Part shown: piece by piece, positions 23,722-30,975 of the stretch
Position numbering within the stretch: position 1 is the first letter of the stretch
Layout of the letters: each line of letters starts with the position of its first letter
Source of the DNA: an uncultured Bacteroidales bacterium
GTDB lineage: Bacteria; Bacteroidota; Bacteroidia; Bacteroidales; F082
Assembly (NCBI GenBank): GCA_947303055.1
Contig: CAMYXV010000012.1
Span: 1-33,785 of the forward strand
DNA length: 33,785 nt
Direction of reading: 5' to 3'
Program-made: the position numbers and the translations under genes
The notes under the pieces: model-generated
Database searches by the model: none
The model's input: the letters and a program-made list of their open reading frames with translations, nothing else
What the model was told of the DNA's origin: nothing

Positions 23722-24117
23722 ATGAAAAAAGTACTTTTAGGATTCGCAGTAATTCTGTTAGCCGTAGTTGCGGTTAGTTGCTCATCCAAGTCAAACTCAC
23801 CAAAAGACGTCGCCGAAACGTTTATTCAAGCGATGAAAAGCAAAAACTACGAAAAAGCCGCCGATTGCTTCTATTATGAAGGCACCAAAGATGAAATCAA
23901 GGCCGATAGGGCTCAAGTGGTTGCCTTTATGGAAAAAGCCGGACAATCTATGGAAAAAGATGGAGGCATTAAATCCTACAAGATTAATTCTGTAGAAGAA
24001 GACGGCGACAAAGCTGTGGTGAAAGGCGAAATCACCTATGGCAACGGAGAAGTAGATGACGATGAAATCAAAACCATAAAGGTCGATGACAAATGGTATG
24101 TCGACTTGGATAAATAA
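23722..24117 (+). CDS. DUF4878-type lipoprotein
   Basis: A 131-residue small lipoprotein. The signal MKKVLLGFAVILLAVVAVSC places the lipidated Cys at residue 20. The mature part (SPKDVAETFIQAMKSKNYEKAADCFYYEG through VDDKWYVDLDK) is the NTF2-like DUF4878 fold found in many Bacteroidales, with an N-terminal helix pair and a final strand containing KWYV. The role is unknown; related domains bind small ligands or envelope partners. It lies 23 nt after the YiiX-like gene, probably in the same transcript. Confidence 0.85.
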   Translation: MKKVLLGFAVILLAVVAVSCSSKSNSPKDVAETFIQAMKSKNYEKAADCFYYEGTKDEIKADRAQVVAFMEKAGQSMEKDGGIKSYKINSVEEDGDKAVVKGEITYGNGEVDDDEIKTIKVDDKWYVDLDK

Positions 24118-24152
24118 ATAGTCGAACAACTTTGCCACAAATTCTCACCTCC

Positions 24153-24815
24153 ATGGAAGACATCCTCGAGTTCTTGGAAGCCGTGCTCCACAACAACAAC
24201 CGTCCGTGGTTTCAGGAGCACAAGAAACAGTATCAGCAGGCGCAGGCCCACTTCAACGCCATCGCCGAACAAATCATCGCCGGTGTGCAGCAGTTTGACG
24301 ACGACTGCAAAGGCCTGACGCTGAAAGACTGCACCTACCGCTTCTACCGCGACACCCGTTTCTCGCCCGACAAGCGGCCCTACAAGACCCACTTCGGTGT
24401 GTTCGTCTGTCCCGAAGGCAAGAAGTCGATGCTGGCGGGGTACTACTTCCACGTGGAGGCTAAAGAGTCGGAATACCTCGGTCACAACATGCTCTGCACG
24501 GGGATGTACATGCCCGACACCGCCATGCTGAAGACCATCCGCGACGAAATCCTCTTCAACGCCGAGCCTTTGGTGGAAAGCATCGCCAAAGCCAAAGGCT
24601 TCGGCTTGGATACCAGCAACGCCATGAAACGCGTGCCCAACGGCTATCCCAAAGACCACCCACAAGCCGAGCTGTTCAAGCAGCGCGACTGGCTGCTGGT
24701 GCAAGACCTCCCCGATGCACGCCTCTCCGACCCGCATCTCGTCGACTGGGTGGTATCGGAGTTTGAGAAGACCAAGGATTTCTGCCAGTGGCTGAATCGG
24801 ACGGTTCGTGGGTAA
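24153..24815 (+). CDS. DUF2461 family protein
   Basis: A 220-residue cytosolic protein of the TIGR02453/DUF2461 family. Recognisable blocks are FLEAVLHNNNRPWFQEHKKQY at the N-terminus, LKDCTYRFYRDTRFSPDKRPYKTHFG near 55-80, GYYFHVEAKESEYLGHNMLCTGMYMPD and KRVPNGYPKDHPQAELFKQRDW. The enzymatic function of the family is not established. The ATG at 24153 follows the DUF4878 stop by 35 nt and begins with family-typical sequence; an upstream TTG at 24132 would add seven residues that do not fit. Confidence 0.9.
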   Translation: MEDILEFLEAVLHNNNRPWFQEHKKQYQQAQAHFNAIAEQIIAGVQQFDDDCKGLTLKDCTYRFYRDTRFSPDKRPYKTHFGVFVCPEGKKSMLAGYYFHVEAKESEYLGHNMLCTGMYMPDTAMLKTIRDEILFNAEPLVESIAKAKGFGLDTSNAMKRVPNGYPKDHPQAELFKQRDWLLVQDLPDARLSDPHLVDWVVSEFEKTKDFCQWLNRTVRG

Positions 24816-24832
24816 TTGTATATTATACGGTG

Positions 24833-24848
24833 CTTTGTCAAAACAAAG
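24833..24848. terminator. weak hairpin between convergent genes
   Basis: CTTTGT (24833-24838) pairs with ACAAAG (24843-24848) across a CAAA loop, followed by TTTCGTTATTG. It lies between the DUF2461 stop and the RhuM stop and could end transcription from one or both sides, but it is short and AT-rich. Confidence 0.35.
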
Positions 24849-24853
24849 TTTCG

Positions 24854-25846
24854 TTATTGTTTCGGTAGCGTTTTGATGTTGTCCAAAAAGTCTTTCTCCA
24901 CTTGGCTTAAAGTGCGTTGCTGGTATTTCTTGTATTCGGTAGTCGCGTGTTCGATGGCTTGTTGGTGCGACACTTTCCCTGCTCCCTGAAGTAACTTTTC
25001 ACCGCTCATAGTCAAAATGTTGTCCAAATGTGCCGCCCAGTCTTTCATAGTCATCACCTGTTGGCGTTCCGCTTGTCGTTCAGCAAAGTCCAAGTATCCT
25101 GAGACAATCTGTCCCATAGCCCGCAACTCCTTCTCGTCCAGATAGTTCTTTGCGATGACGGCATCTTTCAAATGCGGTCTGTCACCCTCAAATGTCGTCA
25201 ATCCCATGAATTCCTTTTCGGCATCGGCGCGACTGACAATGACTTCGGCAGCCGTTTGGCCATGCACGGCATAATGAATCTTGTTCTGCACCCGCTTGAA
25301 AAACTCAATGGAAATGTCGGCCTTGGGATTGTAGTCGATGCTTGTGGCGTAAATATCAAGCACTTGCCTGTAAAACACCTTCTCCGAAGAACGGATGTCG
25401 CGAATGCGTTCGAGAAGTTCCTTCCAATAGCCGCCACCACCAAGGTTTTTCAGGCGGTTGTCGTCGAGGGCAAAGCCTTTTCTGATGTACTCTTTGAGTA
25501 CGCCAGTGGCCCAAATACGGAATTTGGTAGCTTTGGTTGAATTAACGCGGTAACCTACTGAAATGATGGCATCGAGATTATAGAAATTGGCATCATTAGT
25601 TTGTGTCAGACCTTCAATAGCACCATGTTGAGTGGTTATTTCCATTTTGGAAACAACCACTTTTTCGTCCAATTCCCCTTCCTGAAAAATGTTTTTCAGA
25701 TGCTTGCTAATTGCAGGAACACCTACATCAAAAAGCTGAGCCATTGCCTTCTGAGTGGCCCATAAGGATTCATCCTTAATAATCACTTGTATGACACCTT
25801 CTTCGTCAGGTAGGTGGTATAGTATGAATTGGGTTTCGTTGGTCAT
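24854..25846 (-). CDS. RhuM-family protein
   Basis: A 330-residue protein of the RhuM (virulence protein) family. Its N-terminus carries the typical ESLWATQKAMAQLFDVGVPAISKHLKNIFQEGEL, an HTH-like segment, followed by the TQTNDANFYNLDAIISVGYRVNSTKATKFRIWATGVLKEYIRKGFALDDNRLKN signature. The C-terminal helical part has YLDFAERQAERQQVMTMKDW. RhuM proteins are often found in restriction or defence loci and next to toxin-antitoxin genes, and their biochemical role is not settled. It is the last gene of the seven-gene minus-strand operon, 3 nt after the NA37 gene. Confidence 0.9.
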   Translation of the reverse strand: MTNETQFILYHLPDEEGVIQVIIKDESLWATQKAMAQLFDVGVPAISKHLKNIFQEGELDEKVVVSKMEITTQHGAIEGLTQTNDANFYNLDAIISVGYRVNSTKATKFRIWATGVLKEYIRKGFALDDNRLKNLGGGGYWKELLERIRDIRSSEKVFYRQVLDIYATSIDYNPKADISIEFFKRVQNKIHYAVHGQTAAEVIVSRADAEKEFMGLTTFEGDRPHLKDAVIAKNYLDEKELRAMGQIVSGYLDFAERQAERQQVMTMKDWAAHLDNILTMSGEKLLQGAGKVSHQQAIEHATTEYKKYQQRTLSQVEKDFLDNIKTLPKQ

Positions 25847-25849
25847 AGT

Positions 25850-26878
25850 CTATTCTTCCTCACTATAATACACCTTATAATATTTGCCTCTTTCGTCTTC
25901 GCCTTGCTCCACATTGTGACGATTGCCATTGATGATAATTTGGATTTTCTTGTCAAGATTGATAATGCGTTTGTAACTCCGCTGTTGCTTTTTAAAAGCA
26001 TGATTGGAGATAGCAAATGTATCGTCAATGGTAATGTCATTTTCCGACTCGTAATTACGCTTGAAGTTATGGAAACTTTCTATTACTTCAGGCTGCTCAA
26101 TGACTTCATGAGCGAAATCTTCAATATCAAATGTGTCTTTCTCTTTAAAAAATTTCAGCGACTTATTCAACAAATCGATTTGGTCTGCTTTTGATACTTC
26201 AAACTCTTTAGGCAATTCCTTGGTAACGAAATTCTTGGCCATCGCCATTACATTTTGAGTATTTGCATACTCATCTTTGCGTTGGCGGATATGCAAAAAG
26301 TCATCAATCCAGTATTGGGCTTCAATGCCTTTATTCGTGTTATCCACTACTGCAACGATATAGCCATTTTCGCGTTCTTTGTTGAAGATGAGGCAACCTT
26401 TGTCTAATTTCTTGATGTTGATACCCTGTTCGCTTTCAAGATTGAAATTCCCATCTTCTCGCAACACTTTCAAAAAAGTGTCTTTGTTCTCTGACTTGAA
26501 CAATCCAACAGCATCCACTGTATCGCCATCCACGATACAATCTTTGAAATAGACCGTGTAAAACTCGCCGCCCTTGATTTTCGGGTGGGTACTTTGGTCG
26601 TATAGATGCTTGGCGAGATTGACAGATTGGTCATATAGCGTTTCTGGGTCGTCAAAAATTTGTGAGACTGCTCCAAATACAACATTGTACTCAATGCCGC
26701 TATCGTGGTATAGTTCAAAGTATTCTTCGGATGTGAATGGAGCAAGAAAAAAGTTTACCAACAGGTTTCTGATCTCATCTTTAACGACAAGATTAGATTT
26801 TGACAAGATAATACCATTATCGATGGATTTATTGCCAACGAAATGGAGTGATATATGATCAATTCTTGACATTTCCAT
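25850..26878 (-). CDS. nucleoid-associated protein, NA37/NdpA family
   Basis: A 342-residue protein resembling the 37-kDa nucleoid-associated protein family (PF04245; YejK/NdpA in E. coli). Supporting features are the N-terminal IDHISLHFVGNKSIDNGIILSKS, the helical AKHLYDQSTHPKIKGGEFYTVYF, GCLIFNKERENGYIVAVVDN and the C-terminal KKIQIIINGNRHNVEQG strand pair. Relatives bind the nucleoid, and some phage inhibitors target YejK. A second ATG at 26872 gives the same protein without two residues. The start overlaps the membrane-protein gene by 20 nt. In this operon it may bring the other components to DNA, which is inference. Confidence 0.8.
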   Translation of the reverse strand: MEMSRIDHISLHFVGNKSIDNGIILSKSNLVVKDEIRNLLVNFFLAPFTSEEYFELYHDSGIEYNVVFGAVSQIFDDPETLYDQSVNLAKHLYDQSTHPKIKGGEFYTVYFKDCIVDGDTVDAVGLFKSENKDTFLKVLREDGNFNLESEQGINIKKLDKGCLIFNKERENGYIVAVVDNTNKGIEAQYWIDDFLHIRQRKDEYANTQNVMAMAKNFVTKELPKEFEVSKADQIDLLNKSLKFFKEKDTFDIEDFAHEVIEQPEVIESFHNFKRNYESENDITIDDTFAISNHAFKKQQRSYKRIINLDKKIQIIINGNRHNVEQGEDERGKYYKVYYSEEE

Positions 26879-27383
26879 TCTTTTCCTTTTTTGTTAATAT
26901 GAAATAAAAATTCAGCACGTTTCTAAGTAGCAATAAAATGCTATAAGTAGTGAGTGAAATGCTAATTGAGAAAAATACCTTACCTGTTTTTGTTGCAACA
27001 TCAACAAAAAGCGGATATACGAAATTCGAAATCAATAAGAAACCTTGGATAATAATAATATAAGCCAATTCTACTAAAAGTGTTTCATACAAATAAACAG
27101 GTCGAGAGTAAATAATAATTTCAGTCTCTTTTTTCTTTGCTTCACGAATACTACCATTCTCTACTGATAATAAAATGGCAAAAACAGAAATTGTAAAACC
27201 AATTAAAATGCCCAACACTGTTGTGATATTATTTTGATACCCCACCGCATGTCGATAATAAAAACAGTCATTCGACAAATAATACACGCACAATCCCAAT
27301 ACTATTGATAGACAAACGGCCTTTAGTATTTTCCATCGTTTTATAAGATGGAATTCAGCAATAAGCAGCAAATATTCCATCAT
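26859..27383 (-). CDS. uncharacterised four-helix membrane protein
   Basis: A 174-residue integral membrane protein with four predicted helices: about 20-36, 52-72 (GILIGFTISVFAILLSV), 102-125 (ELAYIIIIQGFLLISNFVYPLF) and 137-160. A basic loop (KKKETEIIIYSRP) lies between helices 2 and 3 and the C-terminus is basic (TKKEKNGNVKN). I recognise no family. The ATG at 27383 shares a base with the preceding stop (TGATG), so translation is coupled to the 304-aa gene. A small membrane subunit inside a nuclease operon resembles the effector or sensor layout of several defence systems, but no homology is claimed. Confidence 0.8.
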   Translation of the reverse strand: MMEYLLLIAEFHLIKRWKILKAVCLSIVLGLCVYYLSNDCFYYRHAVGYQNNITTVLGILIGFTISVFAILLSVENGSIREAKKKETEIIIYSRPVYLYETLLVELAYIIIIQGFLLISNFVYPLFVDVATKTGKVFFSISISLTTYSILLLLRNVLNFYFILTKKEKNGNVKN

Positions 27384-28297
27384 CAAAAATCTTTGGCCAT
27401 CTTTTGCAGTCTTGATAAAAGTTGAGTAGAGTTGACTTCTCCTGTTTCTGAATCCAAATCAACAGAAACAAACTCTTGTTTACAAAGCAAGGATGTATCC
27501 AGTAATATGGAATTGTTGTTTTCGTCTACCCCTTTAACCCTCACTCTTGAAATAAGAGAATCTTTATGTTGCATTTTATTCCAAAAATCTATTCCAACTT
27601 CAGTAATGCTTTCTTTGGGTGACGCTTTGGCTGTCAGCATAATGTCTCTTTTTAACGAAACGGTACGATTTGAGAAATTCAAAGCATCACTCCCTAATAA
27701 TTGCTTATCAAAATATACTTCTGCCAATGTTGTTCGAGTCAATCTTTCTACTTCAGTAAGAAAATTATTCATCATTATATCTGTCTTAAGAATATGAAAA
27801 TTTCTCCTTTGGTCAATACTATTCAAATATGCACCGGTGAATTGCGTAATATAATTCACAAAAACGGTTGAAGAAATCCCCATGAAATTTTTCTCTAAAA
27901 ACAGGTACACTTCGTTATTTATTTTCGAGATTTTAACAAGAAAGTGCGTTTTCTCTATATCGCCTTCGCTCCTTTCTTTTGGATTTGTTCTCTCGTTACC
28001 TGTTCTTTTATTTATCAGATTGGGCCTAAAATCACTTCTTGCACTTTTAAAAACGCCAACATAAGCAACATCAACATCGTTTAATTCTGTTTTATTCACG
28101 AAATCAATAAAGCAAAACTTATTGTCCCGCAAATCATAGAATTTCTTTTTCTTATCTTTTTCTTTGAAACTGCCAATGTATTCTAATACATCACCTATAA
28201 GATAAAAGGGAAATTCTTTTTCTTCATCCTCTTGTTTTTGCTTCCACATGTGTTGAATTAAGGTGTGGAAAGAAATTTTTACATCTTTTGTTGCCAT
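27383..28297 (-). CDS. uncharacterised 304-aa protein of the accessory operon
   Basis: A soluble, Lys-rich 304-residue protein that I cannot assign to a family. It begins MATKDVKISFHTLIQHMWKQ and contains FYDLRDNKFCFIDFVNKTELNDVDVAYVGVFKSARSDFRPNL and the late segment SLLCKQEFVSVDLDSETGEVNSTQLLSRLQKMAKDF. No nuclease, NTPase or HTH motif stands out. The stop codon overlaps the start of the four-helix membrane protein, and its own start lies 7 nt after the zinc-ribbon gene, so it is firmly in the operon. Such coupling suggests a complex or pathway with the membrane protein. Confidence 0.8.
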   Translation of the reverse strand: MATKDVKISFHTLIQHMWKQKQEDEEKEFPFYLIGDVLEYIGSFKEKDKKKKFYDLRDNKFCFIDFVNKTELNDVDVAYVGVFKSARSDFRPNLINKRTGNERTNPKERSEGDIEKTHFLVKISKINNEVYLFLEKNFMGISSTVFVNYITQFTGAYLNSIDQRRNFHILKTDIMMNNFLTEVERLTRTTLAEVYFDKQLLGSDALNFSNRTVSLKRDIMLTAKASPKESITEVGIDFWNKMQHKDSLISRVRVKGVDENNNSILLDTSLLCKQEFVSVDLDSETGEVNSTQLLSRLQKMAKDF

Positions 28298-28304
28298 ATT
28301 TCTT

Positions 28305-28541
28305 CTATTTTACATTTTTGTCTCGTATAATATTATGACTAAAAAGGAATCTTTCTATATCTTTCAAGTAACGTTTCTCGTTATCTAACACCCACGCAAC
28401 CTTATCACATTTTTCACACAAATACTGAAGAAAGAACATATCACCTTCTTCATCTGTTGAAAAAAACTTCATTTCATTGCCACAATTGTTACAGACAACT
28501 GTAACTTGCTCAAAATCATTTTCCCTTATACGTTTTTCCAT
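28305..28541 (-). CDS. small zinc-ribbon protein
   Basis: A 78-residue protein with two CxxC knuckles, Cys17-NN-Cys20 and Cys42-EK-Cys45, that should bind one zinc ion. The rest is helical and charged (YLKDIERFLFSHNIIRDKNVK). It starts 26 nt inside the 3' end of the PLD nuclease gene. Small zinc ribbons of this type often bind nucleic acid or act as adaptors; which applies here cannot be told. The length and the clean knuckle spacing make it a believable gene despite its size. Confidence 0.75.
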   Translation of the reverse strand: MEKRIRENDFEQVTVVCNNCGNEMKFFSTDEEGDMFFLQYLCEKCDKVAWVLDNEKRYLKDIERFLFSHNIIRDKNVK

Positions 28542-29433
28542 TGTCCGTTAGTTTAAAGAGTCCTGAATATTTTTCTTTGCTTTCAAAAAGTTCTTTATTG
28601 TATTTACCACCATAACCAACTAAATCAAAGTAAATACACTTTCGTAAAATCTGTCTAAAATTAGTCATAGAATAGTGCAGGTTTTGTTCTTCTATTCTTT
28701 TTAAAACAAAATCACCAATATCCTTTAAATGAACGTATTCCGTTGTGTCATTTGATAAAGTCTTTATTGCTTCAATTATCATTTGCTTCATCGTAGGAAC
28801 CGCACCAGGGAGTAATTCCTCAATTCTCTTTATTTCGGTTATCTCTTTTTTTACTTTTTCGTCTTTTAGGGCTTTTAGCCCGTTTTTTCTAAACGTACTA
28901 TAAATTGCCGAATAACGCAACAGATAATCTTCATCTGGAGTAAAAATTGTGTCAGTATATTTAACCGAATTGTAAATTGCTTCTAATTGGGAATAGTACT
29001 GAGGCTTCTCTTCTTTTATTATCGTATTTACCTCAAAATTGGTAGTTAGTCCACCACCTGTTAAATTGGCACTTCCAACGATAGAGGTTTTTTCTTTATT
29101 ATTAGAAAAAAGATATATTTTAGGGTGAAATACAATGCTCGTTGTATTATCCAATTTGTCTGCGTAACAATAGAATTCTAGATTTGGGCAATCTTTTTTC
29201 AAATTCAAAATGTATTGAATCGACTGTGGGTCTGTCGTCTTAAAATCTAGTCCAGTAATAATCTCTATTTTACCTTCCTTTTGAAGGCATTGTTTCATGG
29301 AATCTTCTATAACTTTAATCCCCGTTGCCTTCATAAAAGCGACCGCAATACGTGCTTCTTTCGCCTGTTGAAGTTCAAAATTGATAAGATTACCAATTGG
29401 ATAATTAATATTTGACAAAACCTGGAGTTTCAT
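28516..29433 (-). CDS. PLD-family nuclease with a single HKD motif (NgoFVII/BfiI-like)
   Basis: A 305-residue protein. The N-terminal 140 residues form a PLD catalytic domain with one motif, H103-P-K105 in VFHPKIYLFS, followed by SIVGSANLTGGGL (Ser121 and Asn123) and Glu134. A single motif suggests that it works as a dimer, as BfiI and NgoFVII-type restriction enzymes do. About 190-305 look like winged-helix DNA-binding sequence (KDIGDFVLKRIEEQNLHYSMTNFRQILRKCIYFDLVGYGG). It begins 14 nt after the methyltransferase fragment. The combination suggests a DNase acting on foreign DNA; RNA or lipid substrates are less likely but not excluded. Confidence 0.88.
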   Translation of the reverse strand: MKLQVLSNINYPIGNLINFELQQAKEARIAVAFMKATGIKVIEDSMKQCLQKEGKIEIITGLDFKTTDPQSIQYILNLKKDCPNLEFYCYADKLDNTTSIVFHPKIYLFSNNKEKTSIVGSANLTGGGLTTNFEVNTIIKEEKPQYYSQLEAIYNSVKYTDTIFTPDEDYLLRYSAIYSTFRKNGLKALKDEKVKKEITEIKRIEELLPGAVPTMKQMIIEAIKTLSNDTTEYVHLKDIGDFVLKRIEEQNLHYSMTNFRQILRKCIYFDLVGYGGKYNKELFESKEKYSGLFKLTDNGKTYKGK

Positions 29434-29447
29434 GTATTACGCGACAA

Positions 29448-29738
29448 TTAGAGACTAAACACACTAAATACATCATCAATGTCACCTACTTTTAGCTCTT
29501 TACATAATTTAGCAAAACGAGGCTGATCGTTTAATTCGATGTAAGTTTTAGAAATAGCATAGGAAAATTCCAAGTTATCATTTGAGATAACCGTATAACC
29601 CATTTTCTTGAAATGCCTGCCTACAGAACTCGTTCCTGAAAACAAATCCACAAAATTGGATGTTCCATTGATGCCCGTGCTTTTGACAACATTTTCAATA
29701 AAAGGCAACAACTTGGTTTTATTTCCGTAGTATCTCAT
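29448..29738 (-). pseudogene. N-terminal fragment of an adenine-N6 DNA methyltransferase (D12/MboI class)
   Basis: A 96-residue ORF that begins like the N-terminus of D12-class adenine methylases: MRYYGNKTKLLPFIENVV, then motif I FVDLFSGTSSVGRHFKK and the acidic NDNLEFSYAISKTYIELN. It stops at 29448. The catalytic D/N-PP-Y motif and about two thirds of the usual length are missing, and the next gene starts 14 nt later, so the rest is deleted rather than frameshifted. The ATG at 29738 is preferred since the -7 element lies at 29769-29776. It probably cannot methylate. A role as an S-adenosylmethionine-binding or regulatory fragment is possible but unsupported. Confidence 0.8.
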
Positions 29739-29768
29739 TAATTGATTTATTTGTCTATCATTTCGCTG

Positions 29769-29776
29769 CAAAATTA
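29769..29776 (-). promoter_or_regulatory. -7 promoter element for the seven-gene operon
   Basis: Plus-strand CAAAATTA reads TAATTTTG on the minus strand, 30 nt upstream of the ATG at 29738. No other consensus element was seen between the seven genes, whose spacing is 14 nt or less. Confidence 0.5.
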
Positions 29777-29821
29777 GCAAATTATCCATTAAAAACACAA
29801 GTTATCTGGAATTTCCGAACA

Positions 29822-29843
29822 GCTGAATAATCAGCGTTTTTTT
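29822..29843 (+). terminator. hairpin with T-run, plus strand
   Basis: GCTGA (29822-29826), ATAA loop and TCAGC (29831-29835) are followed by G and seven Ts. It is oriented to stop plus-strand transcription, yet no plus-strand gene lies upstream of it; it could stop antisense transcripts entering from the accessory operon. Confidence 0.4.
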
Positions 29844-29882
29844 AGTACTAATCCATTAAACACCGCACAGGTGCCATATACA

Positions 29883-29914
29883 AAAAAAACCGAGACATCA
29901 GCCTCGGTTTTTTT
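29883..29914 (-). terminator. bidirectional rho-independent terminator after pheS
   Basis: Seven As and CCGAG (29883-29894), an eight-base loop, then CTCGG and seven Ts (29903-29914) form a 12-bp perfect stem. On the minus strand it lies 18 nt after the pheS stop, insulating the accessory operon from the core genes. Confidence 0.85.
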
Positions 29915-29932
29915 GTCTGAATAGCAATCCCA

Positions 29933-30964
29933 TCAAGCCAACTCAAACTGCTCCAAGAACTTCAAGTCGTTCTCGAAGAACAGCCTCAGGTCGTTGATGC
30001 CGTATTTCAGCATGGCGATGCGCTCCACACCCATGCCGAAAGCAAAGCCCGTGTATTTCTCCGGGTCGATGCCGCTGGCAATGAGGATGTTGGGGTCGCA
30101 CATGCCACAGCCGAGGATTTCAACCCAGCCTGTGTGCTTGCAGATGTTGCAGCCCTTGCCGCCACAGATGTTGCACGAGATGTCCATCTCCGCCGAGGTC
30201 TCGGTGAAGGGGAAATAAGAGGGGCGGAAACGCACCTTGGTGCCCTCGCCGAAGAACTCCTGCACAAAGTGGTACAAGGTCTGTTTCAGGTCGGCAAAAG
30301 AGACGCCTTCGTCAATGTAAAGGCCTTCAATCTGGTGGAAGATGCAATGGGCGCGGGCCGAGATGGCCTCGTTGCGGAACACACGGCCAGGAGCGATGAT
30401 GCGGATAGGCGGTTGATGGGTCTCCATCACGCGGACCTGCACACTCGAGGTGTGGGTACGTAGCAACACATCCGAGGCCTTGTTGACATTGGGCTCCTTG
30501 CTGATGAAGAAGGTGTCCTGCATGTCGCGGGCGGGATGGTCAAGCGGGAAGTTCAAGGCCGAGAACACGTGGTAGTCGTCCTCGATCTCGGGACCTTCGG
30601 CAATGGTGAAGCCTAGGTGTGAAAAGATCTCGTTGATGTCGCGGCGCACGATGGACAAGGGGTGACGAGCACCCTTCATGTCGGCAGCGGGCATGCTCAT
30701 GTCGAAGCCAGCATCGTTGCAGTGTTGGTTCTCGAACTTTTGCAGCTGCTCTTCCACCTTGTCTTGCACGACATTCTTCAGCTCGTTGAGCTTCATGCCC
30801 ATCTCCTTGCGGAGCTCGGGAGCCACGTTCTTGAAGTCAGCGAACAAAGCGGGGATAATGCCTTTCTTGCTCAGATAAGTGATGCGGAAATTCTCCAAAG
30901 CCTCTTTGCTATCGGCCTGGAAGTCACGCACTTGGGATAGTATCTCTTCGATTCTTTCTTTCAT
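29933..30964 (-). CDS. pheS: phenylalanine-tRNA ligase alpha subunit
   Basis: Alpha chain of the (alpha-beta)2 enzyme that charges tRNA-Phe in the cytosol, 343 residues, the usual length. The N-terminal coiled coil (residues 1-90) is followed by the class II core: motif 1 region GARHPLSIVRRDINEIFSHLGFTIAEGPEIEDDYHVFSALNFPLDHPARDMQDTFF, motif 2 RVFRNEAISARAHCIFHQIEGLYID, and motif 3 GFAFGMGVERIAMLKYGINDLRLFFENDLKFLEQF. The beta subunit is not in the window. It starts 11 nt after the cyclophilin stop, so the two are likely cotranscribed, and is followed by a strong terminator. Confidence 0.98.
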   Translation of the reverse strand: MKERIEEILSQVRDFQADSKEALENFRITYLSKKGIIPALFADFKNVAPELRKEMGMKLNELKNVVQDKVEEQLQKFENQHCNDAGFDMSMPAADMKGARHPLSIVRRDINEIFSHLGFTIAEGPEIEDDYHVFSALNFPLDHPARDMQDTFFISKEPNVNKASDVLLRTHTSSVQVRVMETHQPPIRIIAPGRVFRNEAISARAHCIFHQIEGLYIDEGVSFADLKQTLYHFVQEFFGEGTKVRFRPSYFPFTETSAEMDISCNICGGKGCNICKHTGWVEILGCGMCDPNILIASGIDPEKYTGFAFGMGVERIAMLKYGINDLRLFFENDLKFLEQFELA

Positions 30965-30975
30965 GGGATTAATGA

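Noticed and set aside
24036-24737. 233-residue minus-strand ORF opposite DUF2461
   Set aside because: Shadow frame; the plus-strand protein matches a known family over its whole length.
26859-28297. Kiwa (KwaA-KwaB) assignment of the membrane/soluble pair
   Set aside because: Only the general layout is similar; no KwaA or DUF4868 sequence features were recognised.
24816-29882. Attachment-site direct repeats flanking the seven-gene operon
   Set aside because: I compared both flanks by eye and found no shared repeat longer than would occur by chance; no integrase is present.
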